Of a DNA stretch of 9,000 bases, positions 1 to 6,469 are shown piece after piece (the stretch's first letter is position 1; every line of letters starts with the position of its first letter). A model generated the notes under the pieces. It ran no database searches and was not told the origin of the DNA. It saw only the letters and a program-made list of their open reading frames with translations. The position numbers were made by a program, and so were the translations under genes. The DNA comes from a bacterium (GTDB taxonomy: Bacteria; Dependentiae; Babeliae; Babeliales; RVW-14), in assembly GCA_010027825.1 (NCBI GenBank), contig RGUK01000048.1, forward strand, positions 1 to 9,000, given 5' to 3'.

Positions 1-1
1 T

Positions 2-1426
2 GTTGTAACCTTCACCTTTCAGACAGACAGTGCTGCTGCAAATAACACCTATAAAATTGCAGTGATCACGGCGCAGACTTCGACTTCTGCTTATGTGGTA
101 AACTTTAACGACTTTAAAATTGGTCCTCAGACATCGCCGATTGGCGCACCGATCACAGATTGGCAATCGTATGGATCGACTTCATCATATACAGGTTTTG
201 GAACTGTTAGTTCTAATACTCAACTTTGGCGAAGAGTGGGAGATTCTGTAGAGTTACAAATAAAATTTACATGTGGTACAACTACTGCGGTTGAAGCAAG
301 AATTGCTCTTCCTTCTGGGCTAACTTCATCTGATACAGTTAAAATTCCAAGCATTCAATCCGCAGGGATGTTTATACGAAACAATAACGGCGGACCAACA
401 TCCAACCACGGCGGTTCTGCGCTTATTGAGCCAAGCGTTACTTATATGACGCTTTCTAGCCCAAGCGTCATGAGCAGCACGGTTTCCAATTCTTTTACTA
501 AAGCAGTTGGAAGTACAGATTTTAATCTTGGGGACATTGTTTCTATTTTTGCAAAAATCCCCATCCAAGGCTGGTCTTCCAACGTCCAGATCAGCTCGGA
601 CACTGACACGAGGGTGGTGGCGGCTAAAGCACAGGTTTCTTCTGGTTCTCCTGTTGCAAACTCTCAAATCAATTATAGCACCATCATTTTAGACACCCAC
701 GGAGCAATTACAACGGGAGCAGGTTGGAGGTATACCGCCCCGGTATCGGGAATTTATCGGGTTTCGATTACTCACTCTACCGGAGTATCCAACAATCTTT
801 TTGGCTTGTTCAAAAACGGAACCATGGAATCTAACATGGCTTTCGTTCTAAACGCAATCTGCGGAAGCTCGACAACGGTTTCTCTTGTTGCGGGTGATTA
901 CATTGACATTCGACCCGGATCAAGCAACGGAAGTTATACCTCTGGTGGTGGCACTGGATCTAGCGTTGCAAATTCCAATTACATTACAATCGAGCGTCTC
1001 TCCGGCCCGAGCGTGGTTGCAGCGACTGAGAGCGTGAATGCGTCTTACTACTTGAGCGCAAACTTCGCATCATCTCCAACCGTTCCGGTAAATTTCGACA
1101 CCAAGGAATTCGACTCACACAATGCGGTAACGACTTCTCCTACTGCTTGGAGATTTACGGCCCCCGTAAGTGGAACTTATGACGTAGGAGCCTATTTTTA
1201 TCCAACCTCCGGCGCTTCAAACTTGAACCTATACAAAAATGGTAGCCTTTACAAAGTGGTAGCCTATGCGGTCAACGGAACGTCGAAATCCTCTGGTGTT
1301 GTTCCAATGAAATTAAATGCTGGCGATTATGTTGATTTACGAACAGATGGGTCAACAACCGTAACGGGTGGAGCTCAAACATCAACCAATACAGCATGGT
1401 TTCAAGTAAAAAGGACAGGTAACTAA
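2..1426 (+). CDS. Tail fibre / receptor-binding protein with two C1q-like C-terminal domains, 5'-partial
   Basis: The reading frame is open from base 2 without a stop, so the GTG at 62 is probably internal and the true start lies left of the window; 474 codons are visible. Numbered from base 2, residues 1-45 look like the end of a beta-sandwich carbohydrate-binding module (STSAYVVNFNDFKIG). Residues 50-208 resemble a phage fibre module with WRRVGDSVE and GWSSNVQISSDTDTRVVAA. Two related jelly-roll domains follow, at about 209-335 and 337-474. They share WRYTAPVSGIY (242) with WRFTAPVSGTY (383), and LVAGDYIDIR (295) with LNAGDYVDLR (438), as in C1q/TNF-like folds. The likely role is adsorption to the host surface at the tail or virion tip; this is inferred from domain type and from the neighbouring tail-like gene. 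It ends in TAATG, sharing one base with the next start. The first ~700 bases are more A+T rich than downstream genes. Confidence 0.8.
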   Translation, partial: VVTFTFQTDSAAANNTYKIAVITAQTSTSAYVVNFNDFKIGPQTSPIGAPITDWQSYGSTSSYTGFGTVSSNTQLWRRVGDSVELQIKFTCGTTTAVEARIALPSGLTSSDTVKIPSIQSAGMFIRNNNGGPTSNHGGSALIEPSVTYMTLSSPSVMSSTVSNSFTKAVGSTDFNLGDIVSIFAKIPIQGWSSNVQISSDTDTRVVAAKAQVSSGSPVANSQINYSTIILDTHGAITTGAGWRYTAPVSGIYRVSITHSTGVSNNLFGLFKNGTMESNMAFVLNAICGSSTTVSLVAGDYIDIRPGSSNGSYTSGGGTGSSVANSNYITIERLSGPSVVAATESVNASYYLSANFASSPTVPVNFDTKEFDSHNAVTTSPTAWRFTAPVSGTYDVGAYFYPTSGASNLNLYKNGSLYKVVAYAVNGTSKSSGVVPMKLNAGDYVDLRTDGSTTVTGGAQTSTNTAWFQVKRTGN

Positions 1427-1866
1427 TGAAACGAGTGAAGATTTTTCAAAAAGATCAGGTCCGTGAGTTCATCGCAGAAGATCCAACGGATCATCTGAAT
1501 CACTGCGTGGCTTTGAACGTATGGGGCAAGCCTGAGCGGTGGCAACTTGAGAAGAACGGGGACTCCGGGCCTCTCGTCCCGGACTACGATCAAGCTGATG
1601 TGATCGACTCCGAGGATCGCCCGGATCCGGTCTCTGGCGAGCTCGTCCGTTGGGTCAAGCTCCGGGCAGAGTACAGCATTGAGATCGAGGATATTTCCTA
1701 TGAATACAATCTTTCGGAGTGTTTAAAAAATCGCAGGGCAGAGTATCCAAGCCCTGAAGATTTTATGAACGCATTCTTTGACGGTGGCAGCGATGATCTT
1801 GAAAAGCTCCAAGCGCTTAGACTTGAAATAAAACAAAGGTATCCTAAACCATCTAAGCCTGAATAA
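1426..1866 (+). CDS. Small fibre-associated protein with a tail-assembly-like C-terminal motif
   Basis: This 146-aa soluble, acidic protein starts at the ATG inside TAATG, one base overlapping the fibre stop, with AAAAAGGA about ten bases upstream. No signal peptide or membrane segment is seen. The C-terminal third (about residues 103-143) contains RRAEYPSPEDFMNAFF, then a GGSDD stretch and a helix ending IKQRYPKP. This matches the pattern 'R..YPSi.dq.da.....W...I..ik.kyPKP' that recurs in small phage proteins next to tail-fibre genes, including some annotated as fibre assembly proteins. The N-terminal half is not recognised. Position between a fibre gene and a hub-like gene fits a fibre assembly or attachment role, which is inference. 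A tail accessory virion protein is the main alternative. Confidence 0.7.
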   Translation: MKRVKIFQKDQVREFIAEDPTDHLNHCVALNVWGKPERWQLEKNGDSGPLVPDYDQADVIDSEDRPDPVSGELVRWVKLRAEYSIEIEDISYEYNLSECLKNRRAEYPSPEDFMNAFFDGGSDDLEKLQALRLEIKQRYPKPSKPE

Positions 1867-4367
1867 TGCCAACATCTAACTACCCTACGAATTTTCTTCG
1901 CGGTCTGCCTTCGGTCTCGAAGATGCTCAACATGGTGTTTGAGATCGAAGGGGTGTCGGCAGTTTACGCAATACAAGCGACCTTTAGGAAATGGCAGTAC
2001 GGTGATCCGTATATTTACGGAAACAATCCTTTGCTCTATTACAACGCACGGGTTCAAGTCGGAAATAATAAACTTTACATTTCTGACAAGAGCACGATGA
2101 CGATTTCACAACGGATTGAGCCCGAGCAAGGTCGTGCGTCTACTTCGACTTTCTCCGTGGTGTTGATTGATAAAAACGCTGAAATTTCTTCTCTCGTCGG
2201 AACGGCTGGATCGGTTGTTTCTGAGATTATGGGTAGGGCTTGCAAAATCCTTGTTGGCTTTGCTGATACAAACTACCCGTCAGATTATTATGTTGCATTC
2301 AGGGGTGTGATCACCAATATCCAGACGCAAAGCGGTCAGGTCACGTTCACAGTCGGGGATGCGAACCAGAAGCGAAGACAAGCAATTTTCAAAGTTCAAA
2401 AAACACTCACCACAAGCCTCATCAATAGCTCGACTCTCACGATTCCAGTTGTCGATGCTGCCGATTTTTACCAACCGATCCTTGGCCCTGATGGTACTTT
2501 TGATTCAAACGTCTCTTTGTTCTGTACGCTTGAAAACGAGACCGTACAATACAGCACTAGCACCACAACTCAGATCAATGCTGTGACTCGTGGAGCTAGA
2601 GGAACGCTTGCAGCATCGCATAACGCGAGCACTGAAGTGACGCACACCTGTCAGATTACGGGGCACCCTTTGACGCTTGCCTTGAAGATGATGCTTTCCG
2701 GGTGGGGCGGGCCATTTCAGACGGGAATCCCGCCGCAGGCCGTTGGAACTAACCTTGTTCCTTTGAGTGGTGTCACTAACGCCATCTGTTTACCAGCAAC
2801 AAAAAACGCAAAACTAGATTATGGGCTCACAGTAGGGGATTGGGTCACGATCTCGGGCAGTACGCTTGGGAACAATGGTACTTATCAGATCACGGGGATC
2901 GAAGACGGTCTGGAGCCCGATAACGTGCTTAGGATTGCAACCTCGCTCACTCTTGAGACCGGAGGAACGCTTGCTCTGGCGCTCCGCTCGAAATACGACA
3001 CGCTCCCGGTTGGAATGGGGATCAAGCTCTCGCCTAAGGATGTGGATGTGGCGGGACATGAGGAACTTCGCGATATTTATCTTTCGGACTCGGTTTACAA
3101 CATGAGTCTTTATGTTAACGCGCAACAGGTCGGTAAGGATTACATTGAATCTCAAATTTACCTCCCGATCGGGTGTTATTCTCTGACTAGATACGGTCAG
3201 CTGAGCGTGAATCAGACAAGGGCTCCTATCGCAACGGCGAGCCTTCAAATCTTGAACCTTGGCAATATCATTGACGCTGAAAACATCACGAACAATCGAG
3301 GATTGAATACCAGAAAGTTTTTTAACTCAATTCAATTTCAGTACGATGTACTCGATGACAATTCTACATATACTTCTGTTCTTCGGTCGTTGGACACTAA
3401 TTCGTTGAACCTTATTGGTATTACCTCTCTTTTGCCGCTTCAATCGCAGGGGCTAAAGACTTCTCTTGGAGCCGCAACGCTTATATCCAAGGTTAGCTTG
3501 AATCTGCTTAACCGTTACAAGCGCGGAGCATTTGAGATCGCCTTAAAAACAAACTTTCAGGTCGGTGCGAGGATTGAGGCAGGCGATGTGGTCGCGGTGC
3601 AGGATAACGGGTACCTTCAGATTACTGATTTCAATACCGGAGCGAGAAACATCGGGACACAGCTTTATGAGGTTACCGATCGCACGATGGATCTCAAGAC
3701 CGGGCAAGTGACTCTCAAGCTCGTGTCGGGAATCACCGGGTCAGCCTCCGACCGATTCGGTACGGTATCACCGTCGAGCATTGTTTCGGCTGCGGCTCCA
3801 TCAACAGCCACCTCAATACGGGTAGATTCGTCCTATAATCCTTCAGGAACGGCAGATGAGACTACCAAGTGGCGCGACTACATAGGGCAGCCAATTCGCG
3901 TTAGAAACGAAGATTACAGCGTTATAGAGGATAATATCCTGATCTCAGTCTCAAACGCTTCTGTTCCATATACCCTCAACCTTGCGTCGCCTTTGTCTTT
4001 CACGCCTCTTGCGGGCTATATTTGTGAGATTCCTCCATATCCTACCTCAACAAGTTCGGGTGTAAATGCGTTGTATAAGGCGGTGCATTGTTTCACCGAT
4101 CCTATCGTCACGGTGGTGTCAGGGATCTCGGCGTTCTCGTTCACGGTCTCCGCTCTGGATATTGTAAAATTTCATGTAAACACGCCGATATATGTGCGGA
4201 AAGACGACTTTTCTGTCATTTCCCCATCTGTGGTCGTAAGCGCAGTAAATACAACCACAAACACGGTTACGGTTGTTTCAAGTTTAGGATTTACACCAGT
4301 AGCAACAGACAAGGTCGAGCTAATCGGGTTTGCCGATAGCGGGGCCGGTTATAGGATTTACGGATAA
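1866..4367 (+). CDS. Tail-tip / baseplate hub-like structural protein with duplicated C-terminal module
   Basis: This 833-aa protein starts at the ATG of a TAATG junction. The N-terminal 170 residues are beta-rich and resemble phage tail-hub proteins (YISDKSTMTISQRI, then FRGVITNI at 145). Residues 220-262 carry the common phage motif of a variable strand followed by 'VTRGARGTLAASH'. Residues 315-375 form a compact inserted beta module (YGLTVGDWVTISGSTLGNNG). Residues 550-622 (EAGDVVAV, YEVTDRTMDLKTGQVTLKLV) look like the closing hub or beta-barrel part. The C-terminus holds two related modules, about 650-722 and 757-820, sharing IGQPIRVRNEDYSVI with VNTPIYVRKDDFSVI and SFTPLAGYICEI with GFTPVATDKVELI. 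No peptidase or lysozyme motif is visible. The probable role is the tail tip or baseplate, holding the fibres encoded next to it. Identification rests on motif style and context, so the exact hub subunit is uncertain. Confidence 0.75.
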   Translation: MPTSNYPTNFLRGLPSVSKMLNMVFEIEGVSAVYAIQATFRKWQYGDPYIYGNNPLLYYNARVQVGNNKLYISDKSTMTISQRIEPEQGRASTSTFSVVLIDKNAEISSLVGTAGSVVSEIMGRACKILVGFADTNYPSDYYVAFRGVITNIQTQSGQVTFTVGDANQKRRQAIFKVQKTLTTSLINSSTLTIPVVDAADFYQPILGPDGTFDSNVSLFCTLENETVQYSTSTTTQINAVTRGARGTLAASHNASTEVTHTCQITGHPLTLALKMMLSGWGGPFQTGIPPQAVGTNLVPLSGVTNAICLPATKNAKLDYGLTVGDWVTISGSTLGNNGTYQITGIEDGLEPDNVLRIATSLTLETGGTLALALRSKYDTLPVGMGIKLSPKDVDVAGHEELRDIYLSDSVYNMSLYVNAQQVGKDYIESQIYLPIGCYSLTRYGQLSVNQTRAPIATASLQILNLGNIIDAENITNNRGLNTRKFFNSIQFQYDVLDDNSTYTSVLRSLDTNSLNLIGITSLLPLQSQGLKTSLGAATLISKVSLNLLNRYKRGAFEIALKTNFQVGARIEAGDVVAVQDNGYLQITDFNTGARNIGTQLYEVTDRTMDLKTGQVTLKLVSGITGSASDRFGTVSPSSIVSAAAPSTATSIRVDSSYNPSGTADETTKWRDYIGQPIRVRNEDYSVIEDNILISVSNASVPYTLNLASPLSFTPLAGYICEIPPYPTSTSSGVNALYKAVHCFTDPIVTVVSGISAFSFTVSALDIVKFHVNTPIYVRKDDFSVISPSVVVSAVNTTTNTVTVVSSLGFTPVATDKVELIGFADSGAGYRIYG

Positions 4368-4376
4368 GGGGGAATT

Positions 4377-4913
4377 ATGCCAACGCCAGTACCATCAGTA
4401 AAAAAAACAATATACATAGAAGGTTCGCAGTTTCGATCTGCGGTTTCAGAAGACTTGCTCCAGCGGTTTGGTGGGGCGATTAACTTCATAAATGACTATC
4501 AATACTATCAGTTCTACTTCGGAATGATGGGGCCTTATTCCTTCCTTACGACTCCGTCGAACGGGGTGGGTACGGTCGAGGTTTTCAATCAGAATGCACA
4601 GATCGTGAACGTATGGGTCTACTCTGGCACTGCCGGGAGCTCCGGGACGACGACGGTGGACATTAAGAAGGCTGCGGTTAATACCTCGGTTTACGCTTCC
4701 ATTTTCTCGACGCTTCCTTCGGTTACAAGTGCGGCGGCATCCGATTCGATCTTTGATGCGAACTCAGTGTCATCCCTCCCTGCGGGGTGTACTAGGCCAG
4801 TGCTTTCGACTGTGAACTTCAACGCTGGTGACAAGCTCCGTTTCGATGTATCCTCGGTCATGGGGGGAAGTCCCCGTGATTTTCAAGTTCAAATTTTCTG
4901 GAGGCCAAGGTAA
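4377..4913 (+). CDS. Small beta-rich virion structural protein
   Basis: This 178-aa protein has a strong ribosome binding site (AAGGGGG, five bases before the ATG at 4377) and nine bases separating it from the hub gene. The N-terminal 60 residues are aromatic-rich (NDYQYYQFYFGMMGPYSF). Residues 65-178 look like a jelly-roll: VWVYSGTAGSSGTTTVDIKK (80-98), IFSTLPSV (109-116) and NAGDKLRFDVSSV (149-161). Similar strings ('AGtsGtTtvDv', 'aGd.lrlD...') recur in phage tail or head decoration proteins of unknown detail, often next to fibre genes. There is no signal peptide, transmembrane segment or enzymatic motif. It ends in TAATG, overlapping the next start by one base. The likely role is a virion surface or fibre-tip component; this is inference from fold-like pattern and neighbours. 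Confidence 0.72.
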   Translation: MPTPVPSVKKTIYIEGSQFRSAVSEDLLQRFGGAINFINDYQYYQFYFGMMGPYSFLTTPSNGVGTVEVFNQNAQIVNVWVYSGTAGSSGTTTVDIKKAAVNTSVYASIFSTLPSVTSAAASDSIFDANSVSSLPAGCTRPVLSTVNFNAGDKLRFDVSSVMGGSPRDFQVQIFWRPR

Positions 4914-5200
4914 TGGGACAGGCGACATTTTCAAATAACACGACTTTTAAAATTTCTGGTGGAGCACAAGGTACAACACTTAACGGCTCATCCGGATCAG
5001 TCACAACTGCGGCCAATGAATACATTATCTTGAGTCTTGCAAGTAATAATACAAACAATAATATTAATGGAATAACCGGCATGGCATCTGGTAATTATGT
5101 TTTCCATATCGGGCAATCTTCAACCTTTACTTGGACCGCGGCTGTGTCACCCTCTTTTGGATTTTCTTACTCTTATGTCAAATTTATTAACACCCCATGA
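4913..5200 (+). CDS. Small Ser/Thr/Asn-rich protein, probably a virion surface protein
   Basis: This 95-aa protein is rich in Gly, Ser, Thr and Asn (for example LASNNTNNNINGITG at 43-57), with alternating polar and hydrophobic residues that suggest beta strands. The last 30 residues are aromatic (HIGQSSTFTWTAAVSPSFG, then YSYVKF). No named family was recognised. It starts one base inside the previous stop (TAATG) with GGAGGCCAAGG just upstream, and its stop overlaps the lysin start as ATGA, so it sits inside a coupled chain. Its DNA is noticeably more A+T rich than the lysin that follows, which may mark a separately acquired module. A decoration, fibre-tip or adhesin-like role is plausible from composition and place only. 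Confidence 0.65.
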   Translation: MGQATFSNNTTFKISGGAQGTTLNGSSGSVTTAANEYIILSLASNNTNNNINGITGMASGNYVFHIGQSSTFTWTAAVSPSFGFSYSYVKFINTP

Positions 5201-5580
5201 TCTCGCTCAAGGAACTTAATCCGCACGGGTATCCGACGACGCCGATCATCGACAAGAATCTGGCACTCCTGCTCGGTCGCATGAACGAGCTTCGAGCGAT
5301 ATGGGCGAAGCCTATGATCATCACCTCGGGTCTTCGATCGGACGCTCAACAGGCCGAGCTCATCAAGCAGGGGAAGTCCACGGCCCGGGTCTCGAAGCAT
5401 CTCTCCGGGAATGCTTGCGACGTGCTCGACAAGGACGGAAGCCTCGGGAAGTGGTGTCTTGAGAACGAGGCGATCCTTGCTCGGATCGGGCTCTGGTGCG
5501 AGCATCCGAGCGCTACGAATGGGTGGGTACACTTTCAGACCATGCCTCCCATGAGCGGCAAGCGGTTCTTCATGCCGTAA
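5197..5580 (+). CDS. Endolysin: M15-family (VanY/D,D- or L,D-carboxypeptidase-like) peptidoglycan peptidase
   Basis: This is a 127-aa single-domain zinc peptidase of the M15 type. Visible signatures are SGLRS (44-48), SKHLSGNACD (66-75), giving the HxxxxxxD zinc ligands H68 and D75, and CEHPSATNGWVHFQ (101-114), giving H112 as the third ligand and E102 as the candidate catalytic acid. The ending PPMSGKRFFMP is typical of the phage subgroup. It should cut peptide stems or cross-links in peptidoglycan at the end of infection. There is no signal peptide, so it would need a holin to reach the wall, which fits the holin candidate 90 bases downstream. No separate wall-binding domain is present. The ATG overlaps the preceding stop by four bases (ATGA). 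Precise bond specificity cannot be read from the sequence. Confidence 0.9.
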   Translation: MISLKELNPHGYPTTPIIDKNLALLLGRMNELRAIWAKPMIITSGLRSDAQQAELIKQGKSTARVSKHLSGNACDVLDKDGSLGKWCLENEAILARIGLWCEHPSATNGWVHFQTMPPMSGKRFFMP

Positions 5581-5588
5581 TTTGACCA

Positions 5589-5664
5589 GTCCACGGGCTC
5601 CCGATACCCTATCGGTGATACTTCGACATGAGCCCCCATGGACGGGGGCAATTACCTAAGGGGG
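5589..5664 (+). promoter_or_regulatory. Structured leader before the holin candidate with two competing RNA folds
   Basis: Fold A has an outer stem GTCCA(5589-5593)/TGGAC(5639-5643) plus GGGCTC(5595-5600)/GAGCCC(5630-5635), and an inner hairpin CCGATA(5601-5606)-CCC-TATCGG(5610-5615). Fold B is the hairpin GCCCCC(5632-5637)/GGGGGC(5644-5649), which uses the same bases as the outer stem of fold A and so excludes it. The C-run can also pair with GGGGG of the ribosome binding site at 5660-5664. No T-run follows, so a simple terminator is unlikely. The pairings are read directly; a role in controlling translation is inferred. Confidence 0.5.
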
Positions 5665-5669
5665 ATAAA

Positions 5670-5879
5670 ATGTTAGACCATACACTTTCGCTTGTTAACT
5701 CTGCCTCAGCTCAGGCCGGGATGCTTGCCTTTCTCGTGGAAGCCGTTCTCCGTCTCGTGAAGACTGAAAGGCCTCTCTCGATTGCTCACCTCATTGCAGG
5801 CGGCCTCCATAAGATTGCCGACATCTGTGCAGGGCTTGCGAACCTTCTCGACAAGGTTCTCCCTCAAAACCTTAAATGA
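5670..5879 (+). CDS. Holin candidate, small hydrophobic protein with possible dual start
   Basis: This is a 69-aa protein from the ATG at 5670, chosen because AAGGGGG lies five bases upstream. It has a hydrophobic helix at about 14-30 (SAQAGMLAFLVEAVLRLV) and a second, more amphipathic one at about 36-60 (LSIAHLIAGGLHKIADICAG), ending LDKVLPQNLK. Small size, hydrophobic helices and location just after the lysin fit a holin that permeabilises the inner membrane, but the helices carry charged residues and no named holin family was recognised. An in-frame ATG at 5628 would add 14 residues with basic side chains (MSPHGRGQLPKGDK). It is preceded by GGTGAT, so a long antiholin-like form is possible. 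The stop overlaps the next start as ATGA. Confidence 0.65.
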   Translation: MLDHTLSLVNSASAQAGMLAFLVEAVLRLVKTERPLSIAHLIAGGLHKIADICAGLANLLDKVLPQNLK

Positions 5880-6109
5880 TCATAGCGGAGCTCCTTCTTA
5901 ACATCGTCTCGGAGGGGATAAAGTACCTAAACGAGAGCGAAGGAAGGGAGATCCGGGAACGGATCCTAAAGCTCCGGGAAGGGATGAGGAATGAACTTTC
6001 TAAGGGTTCTGTACGTGATGATGCTCTTGTTGATTCTATCGAGTCTGAACTGCTCGACATTAGCAAGTTATACCTTGCCCGAATTACGCAAGCGTCACCT
6101 AAGGATTAG
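5876..6109 (+). CDS. Small helical protein of the lysis region, function unknown
   Basis: This 77-aa protein starts at the ATG of an ATGA overlap with the holin candidate. No good ribosome binding site precedes it, so it probably depends on translational coupling. The N-terminus is mildly hydrophobic (MIIAELLLNIVSEG), too short for a convincing membrane span. The rest is highly charged and predicted helical by eye (EGREIRERILKLREGM, then DSIESELLDISKLYLARI). It is not recognised. From base 5991 its DNA is also read in another frame by the lipoprotein ORF. It sits where an inner-membrane spanin might be expected, but it lacks a clear transmembrane segment, so that assignment is not supported. 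Confidence 0.55.
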   Translation: MIIAELLLNIVSEGIKYLNESEGREIRERILKLREGMRNELSKGSVRDDALVDSIESELLDISKLYLARITQASPKD

Positions 6110-6284
6110 CCTCGATGGACCGTGGACCGAATACCGATGGAGAGAAGCCTACGCTTGCGGCGTACTCGGTCTTAGGACTTGTTACCGGGATCACGTTGAG
6201 CGTGACTTTGATCTTACGCGCGAGTCCGATCGCAAGCGTTTTGCACAGATGGGCTTCGATTGCTCTGTTCGGGAGGTTCCTTGA
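5991..6284 (+). CDS. Small lipoprotein, o-spanin candidate
   Basis: This 97-aa ORF starts with an AAGGGATGAGGA ribosome binding site immediately before the ATG. The N-terminus (MNFLRVLYVMMLLLILSSLN, then C21) looks like a type II signal peptide: a basic residue, an unbroken hydrophobic core and a cysteine. The lipobox S-L-N-C is not canonical (Leu at -2, Asn at -1). The mature part is charged, with further cysteines at 56, 64 and 91 (YRWREAYACGVLGLRTCYRD, MGFDCSVREVP). The gene begins inside the 77-aa ORF, shares 6115-6284 with another ORF in a third frame, and its TGA overlaps the next TTG start (TTGA). A lipoprotein nested in a lysis cassette suggests an outer-membrane spanin. It could also be an unrelated phage lipoprotein. 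Confidence 0.6.
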   Translation: MNFLRVLYVMMLLLILSSLNCSTLASYTLPELRKRHLRISLDGPWTEYRWREAYACGVLGLRTCYRDHVERDFDLTRESDRKRFAQMGFDCSVREVP

Positions 6285-6294
6285 AAAGCCCTGA
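6115..6294 (+). CDS. Embedded small membrane-protein ORF, possible second holin or antiholin
   Basis: This 59-aa ORF in a third frame starts at the ATG at 6115, six bases after the stop of the 77-aa gene. AAGGA at 6101-6105 gives a ribosome binding site with nine-base spacing. The protein has a polar N-terminus (MDRGPNTDGEKPT), one good transmembrane stretch at about 14-34 (LAAYSVLGLVTGITLSVTLI) and a second hydrophobic segment at about 46-56 with basic residues between. This is the size and layout of small phage holins. Residues 1-57 are read over the same DNA as the lipoprotein ORF, so it may be a shadow. Its own ribosome binding site, tight spacing and membrane-like product argue that it could be real. 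Confidence 0.42.
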   Translation: MDRGPNTDGEKPTLAAYSVLGLVTGITLSVTLILRASPIASVLHRWASIALFGRFLEKP

Positions 6295-6469
6295 TCTTCT
6301 CAAGTTCGTGATCGGGATAATGGGAGCCGCCGCTGGTACGGTCTCTTTTACTTACTCCACTTTTACAACGAAGGAATACGTCAAGGATGCGATTGTCGAG
6401 AGGCTTGACCGGATCGAACAGAAGCTCGATCGCCTCACTGATCGAGATAATCATCCAGAACGTCGCTGA
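6281..6469 (+). CDS. Small protein with N-terminal transmembrane segment and coiled coil; i-spanin or holin-accessory candidate
   Basis: This 62-aa product starts at TTG 6281. GGGAGG lies four bases upstream, and the TTG overlaps the lipoprotein stop as TTGA. An alternative TTG at 6260 would add seven residues, and the first ATG would remove half the membrane span. Residues 6-28 are hydrophobic (LLKFVIGIMGAAAGTVSFTY). The tail is a charged helix with a heptad-like pattern at I38, L42, I45, L49 and L52 (AIVERLDRIEQKLDRL). One membrane span followed by a coiled coil fits an inner-membrane spanin or an XhlA-like accessory protein with reversed order. Pairing with the upstream lipoprotein is inference. 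The last 35 bases overlap a convergent minus-strand ORF. Confidence 0.65.
   Translation: MKSPDLLKFVIGIMGAAAGTVSFTYSTFTTKEYVKDAIVERLDRIEQKLDRLTDRDNHPERR
6425..6446. repeat. Inverted repeat at the end of the plus-strand block
   Basis: CTCGATC (6425-6431) and GATCGAG (6440-6446) are perfect 7-bp arms around an 8-base loop. The repeat lies inside the coiled-coil coding region and its loop contains the stop of the minus-strand microprotein ORF. No T-run follows on either strand, so a classical terminator is not supported. It may simply reflect coding of the repeated Leu-Asp-Arg residues. Confidence 0.3.

Noticed and set aside
326..667. Minus-strand ORF of 113 codons inside the fibre gene
   Set aside because: Arg/Cys/His-rich antisense product fully inside a well-supported coding region, without a plausible start context.
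62..1426. GTG at 62 as the real start of the fibre gene
   Set aside because: The same frame is open and protein-like back to base 2 (TFTFQTDSAAANNTYKIA), and no ribosome binding site precedes base 62.
2814..3248. Minus-strand ORF of 144 codons inside the tail-tip gene
   Set aside because: Antisense shadow with Arg-rich composition; the plus-strand frame is clearly coding throughout.
5173..5532. Minus-strand ORF opposite the lysin
   Set aside because: It mirrors the lysin codons, whereas the lysin carries all M15 catalytic motifs.
5582..5610. Promoter TTGACC-17-TACCCT before the holin candidate
   Set aside because: The -35-like box is good but the -10-like box matches only three of six bases; the region is better explained by RNA structure.
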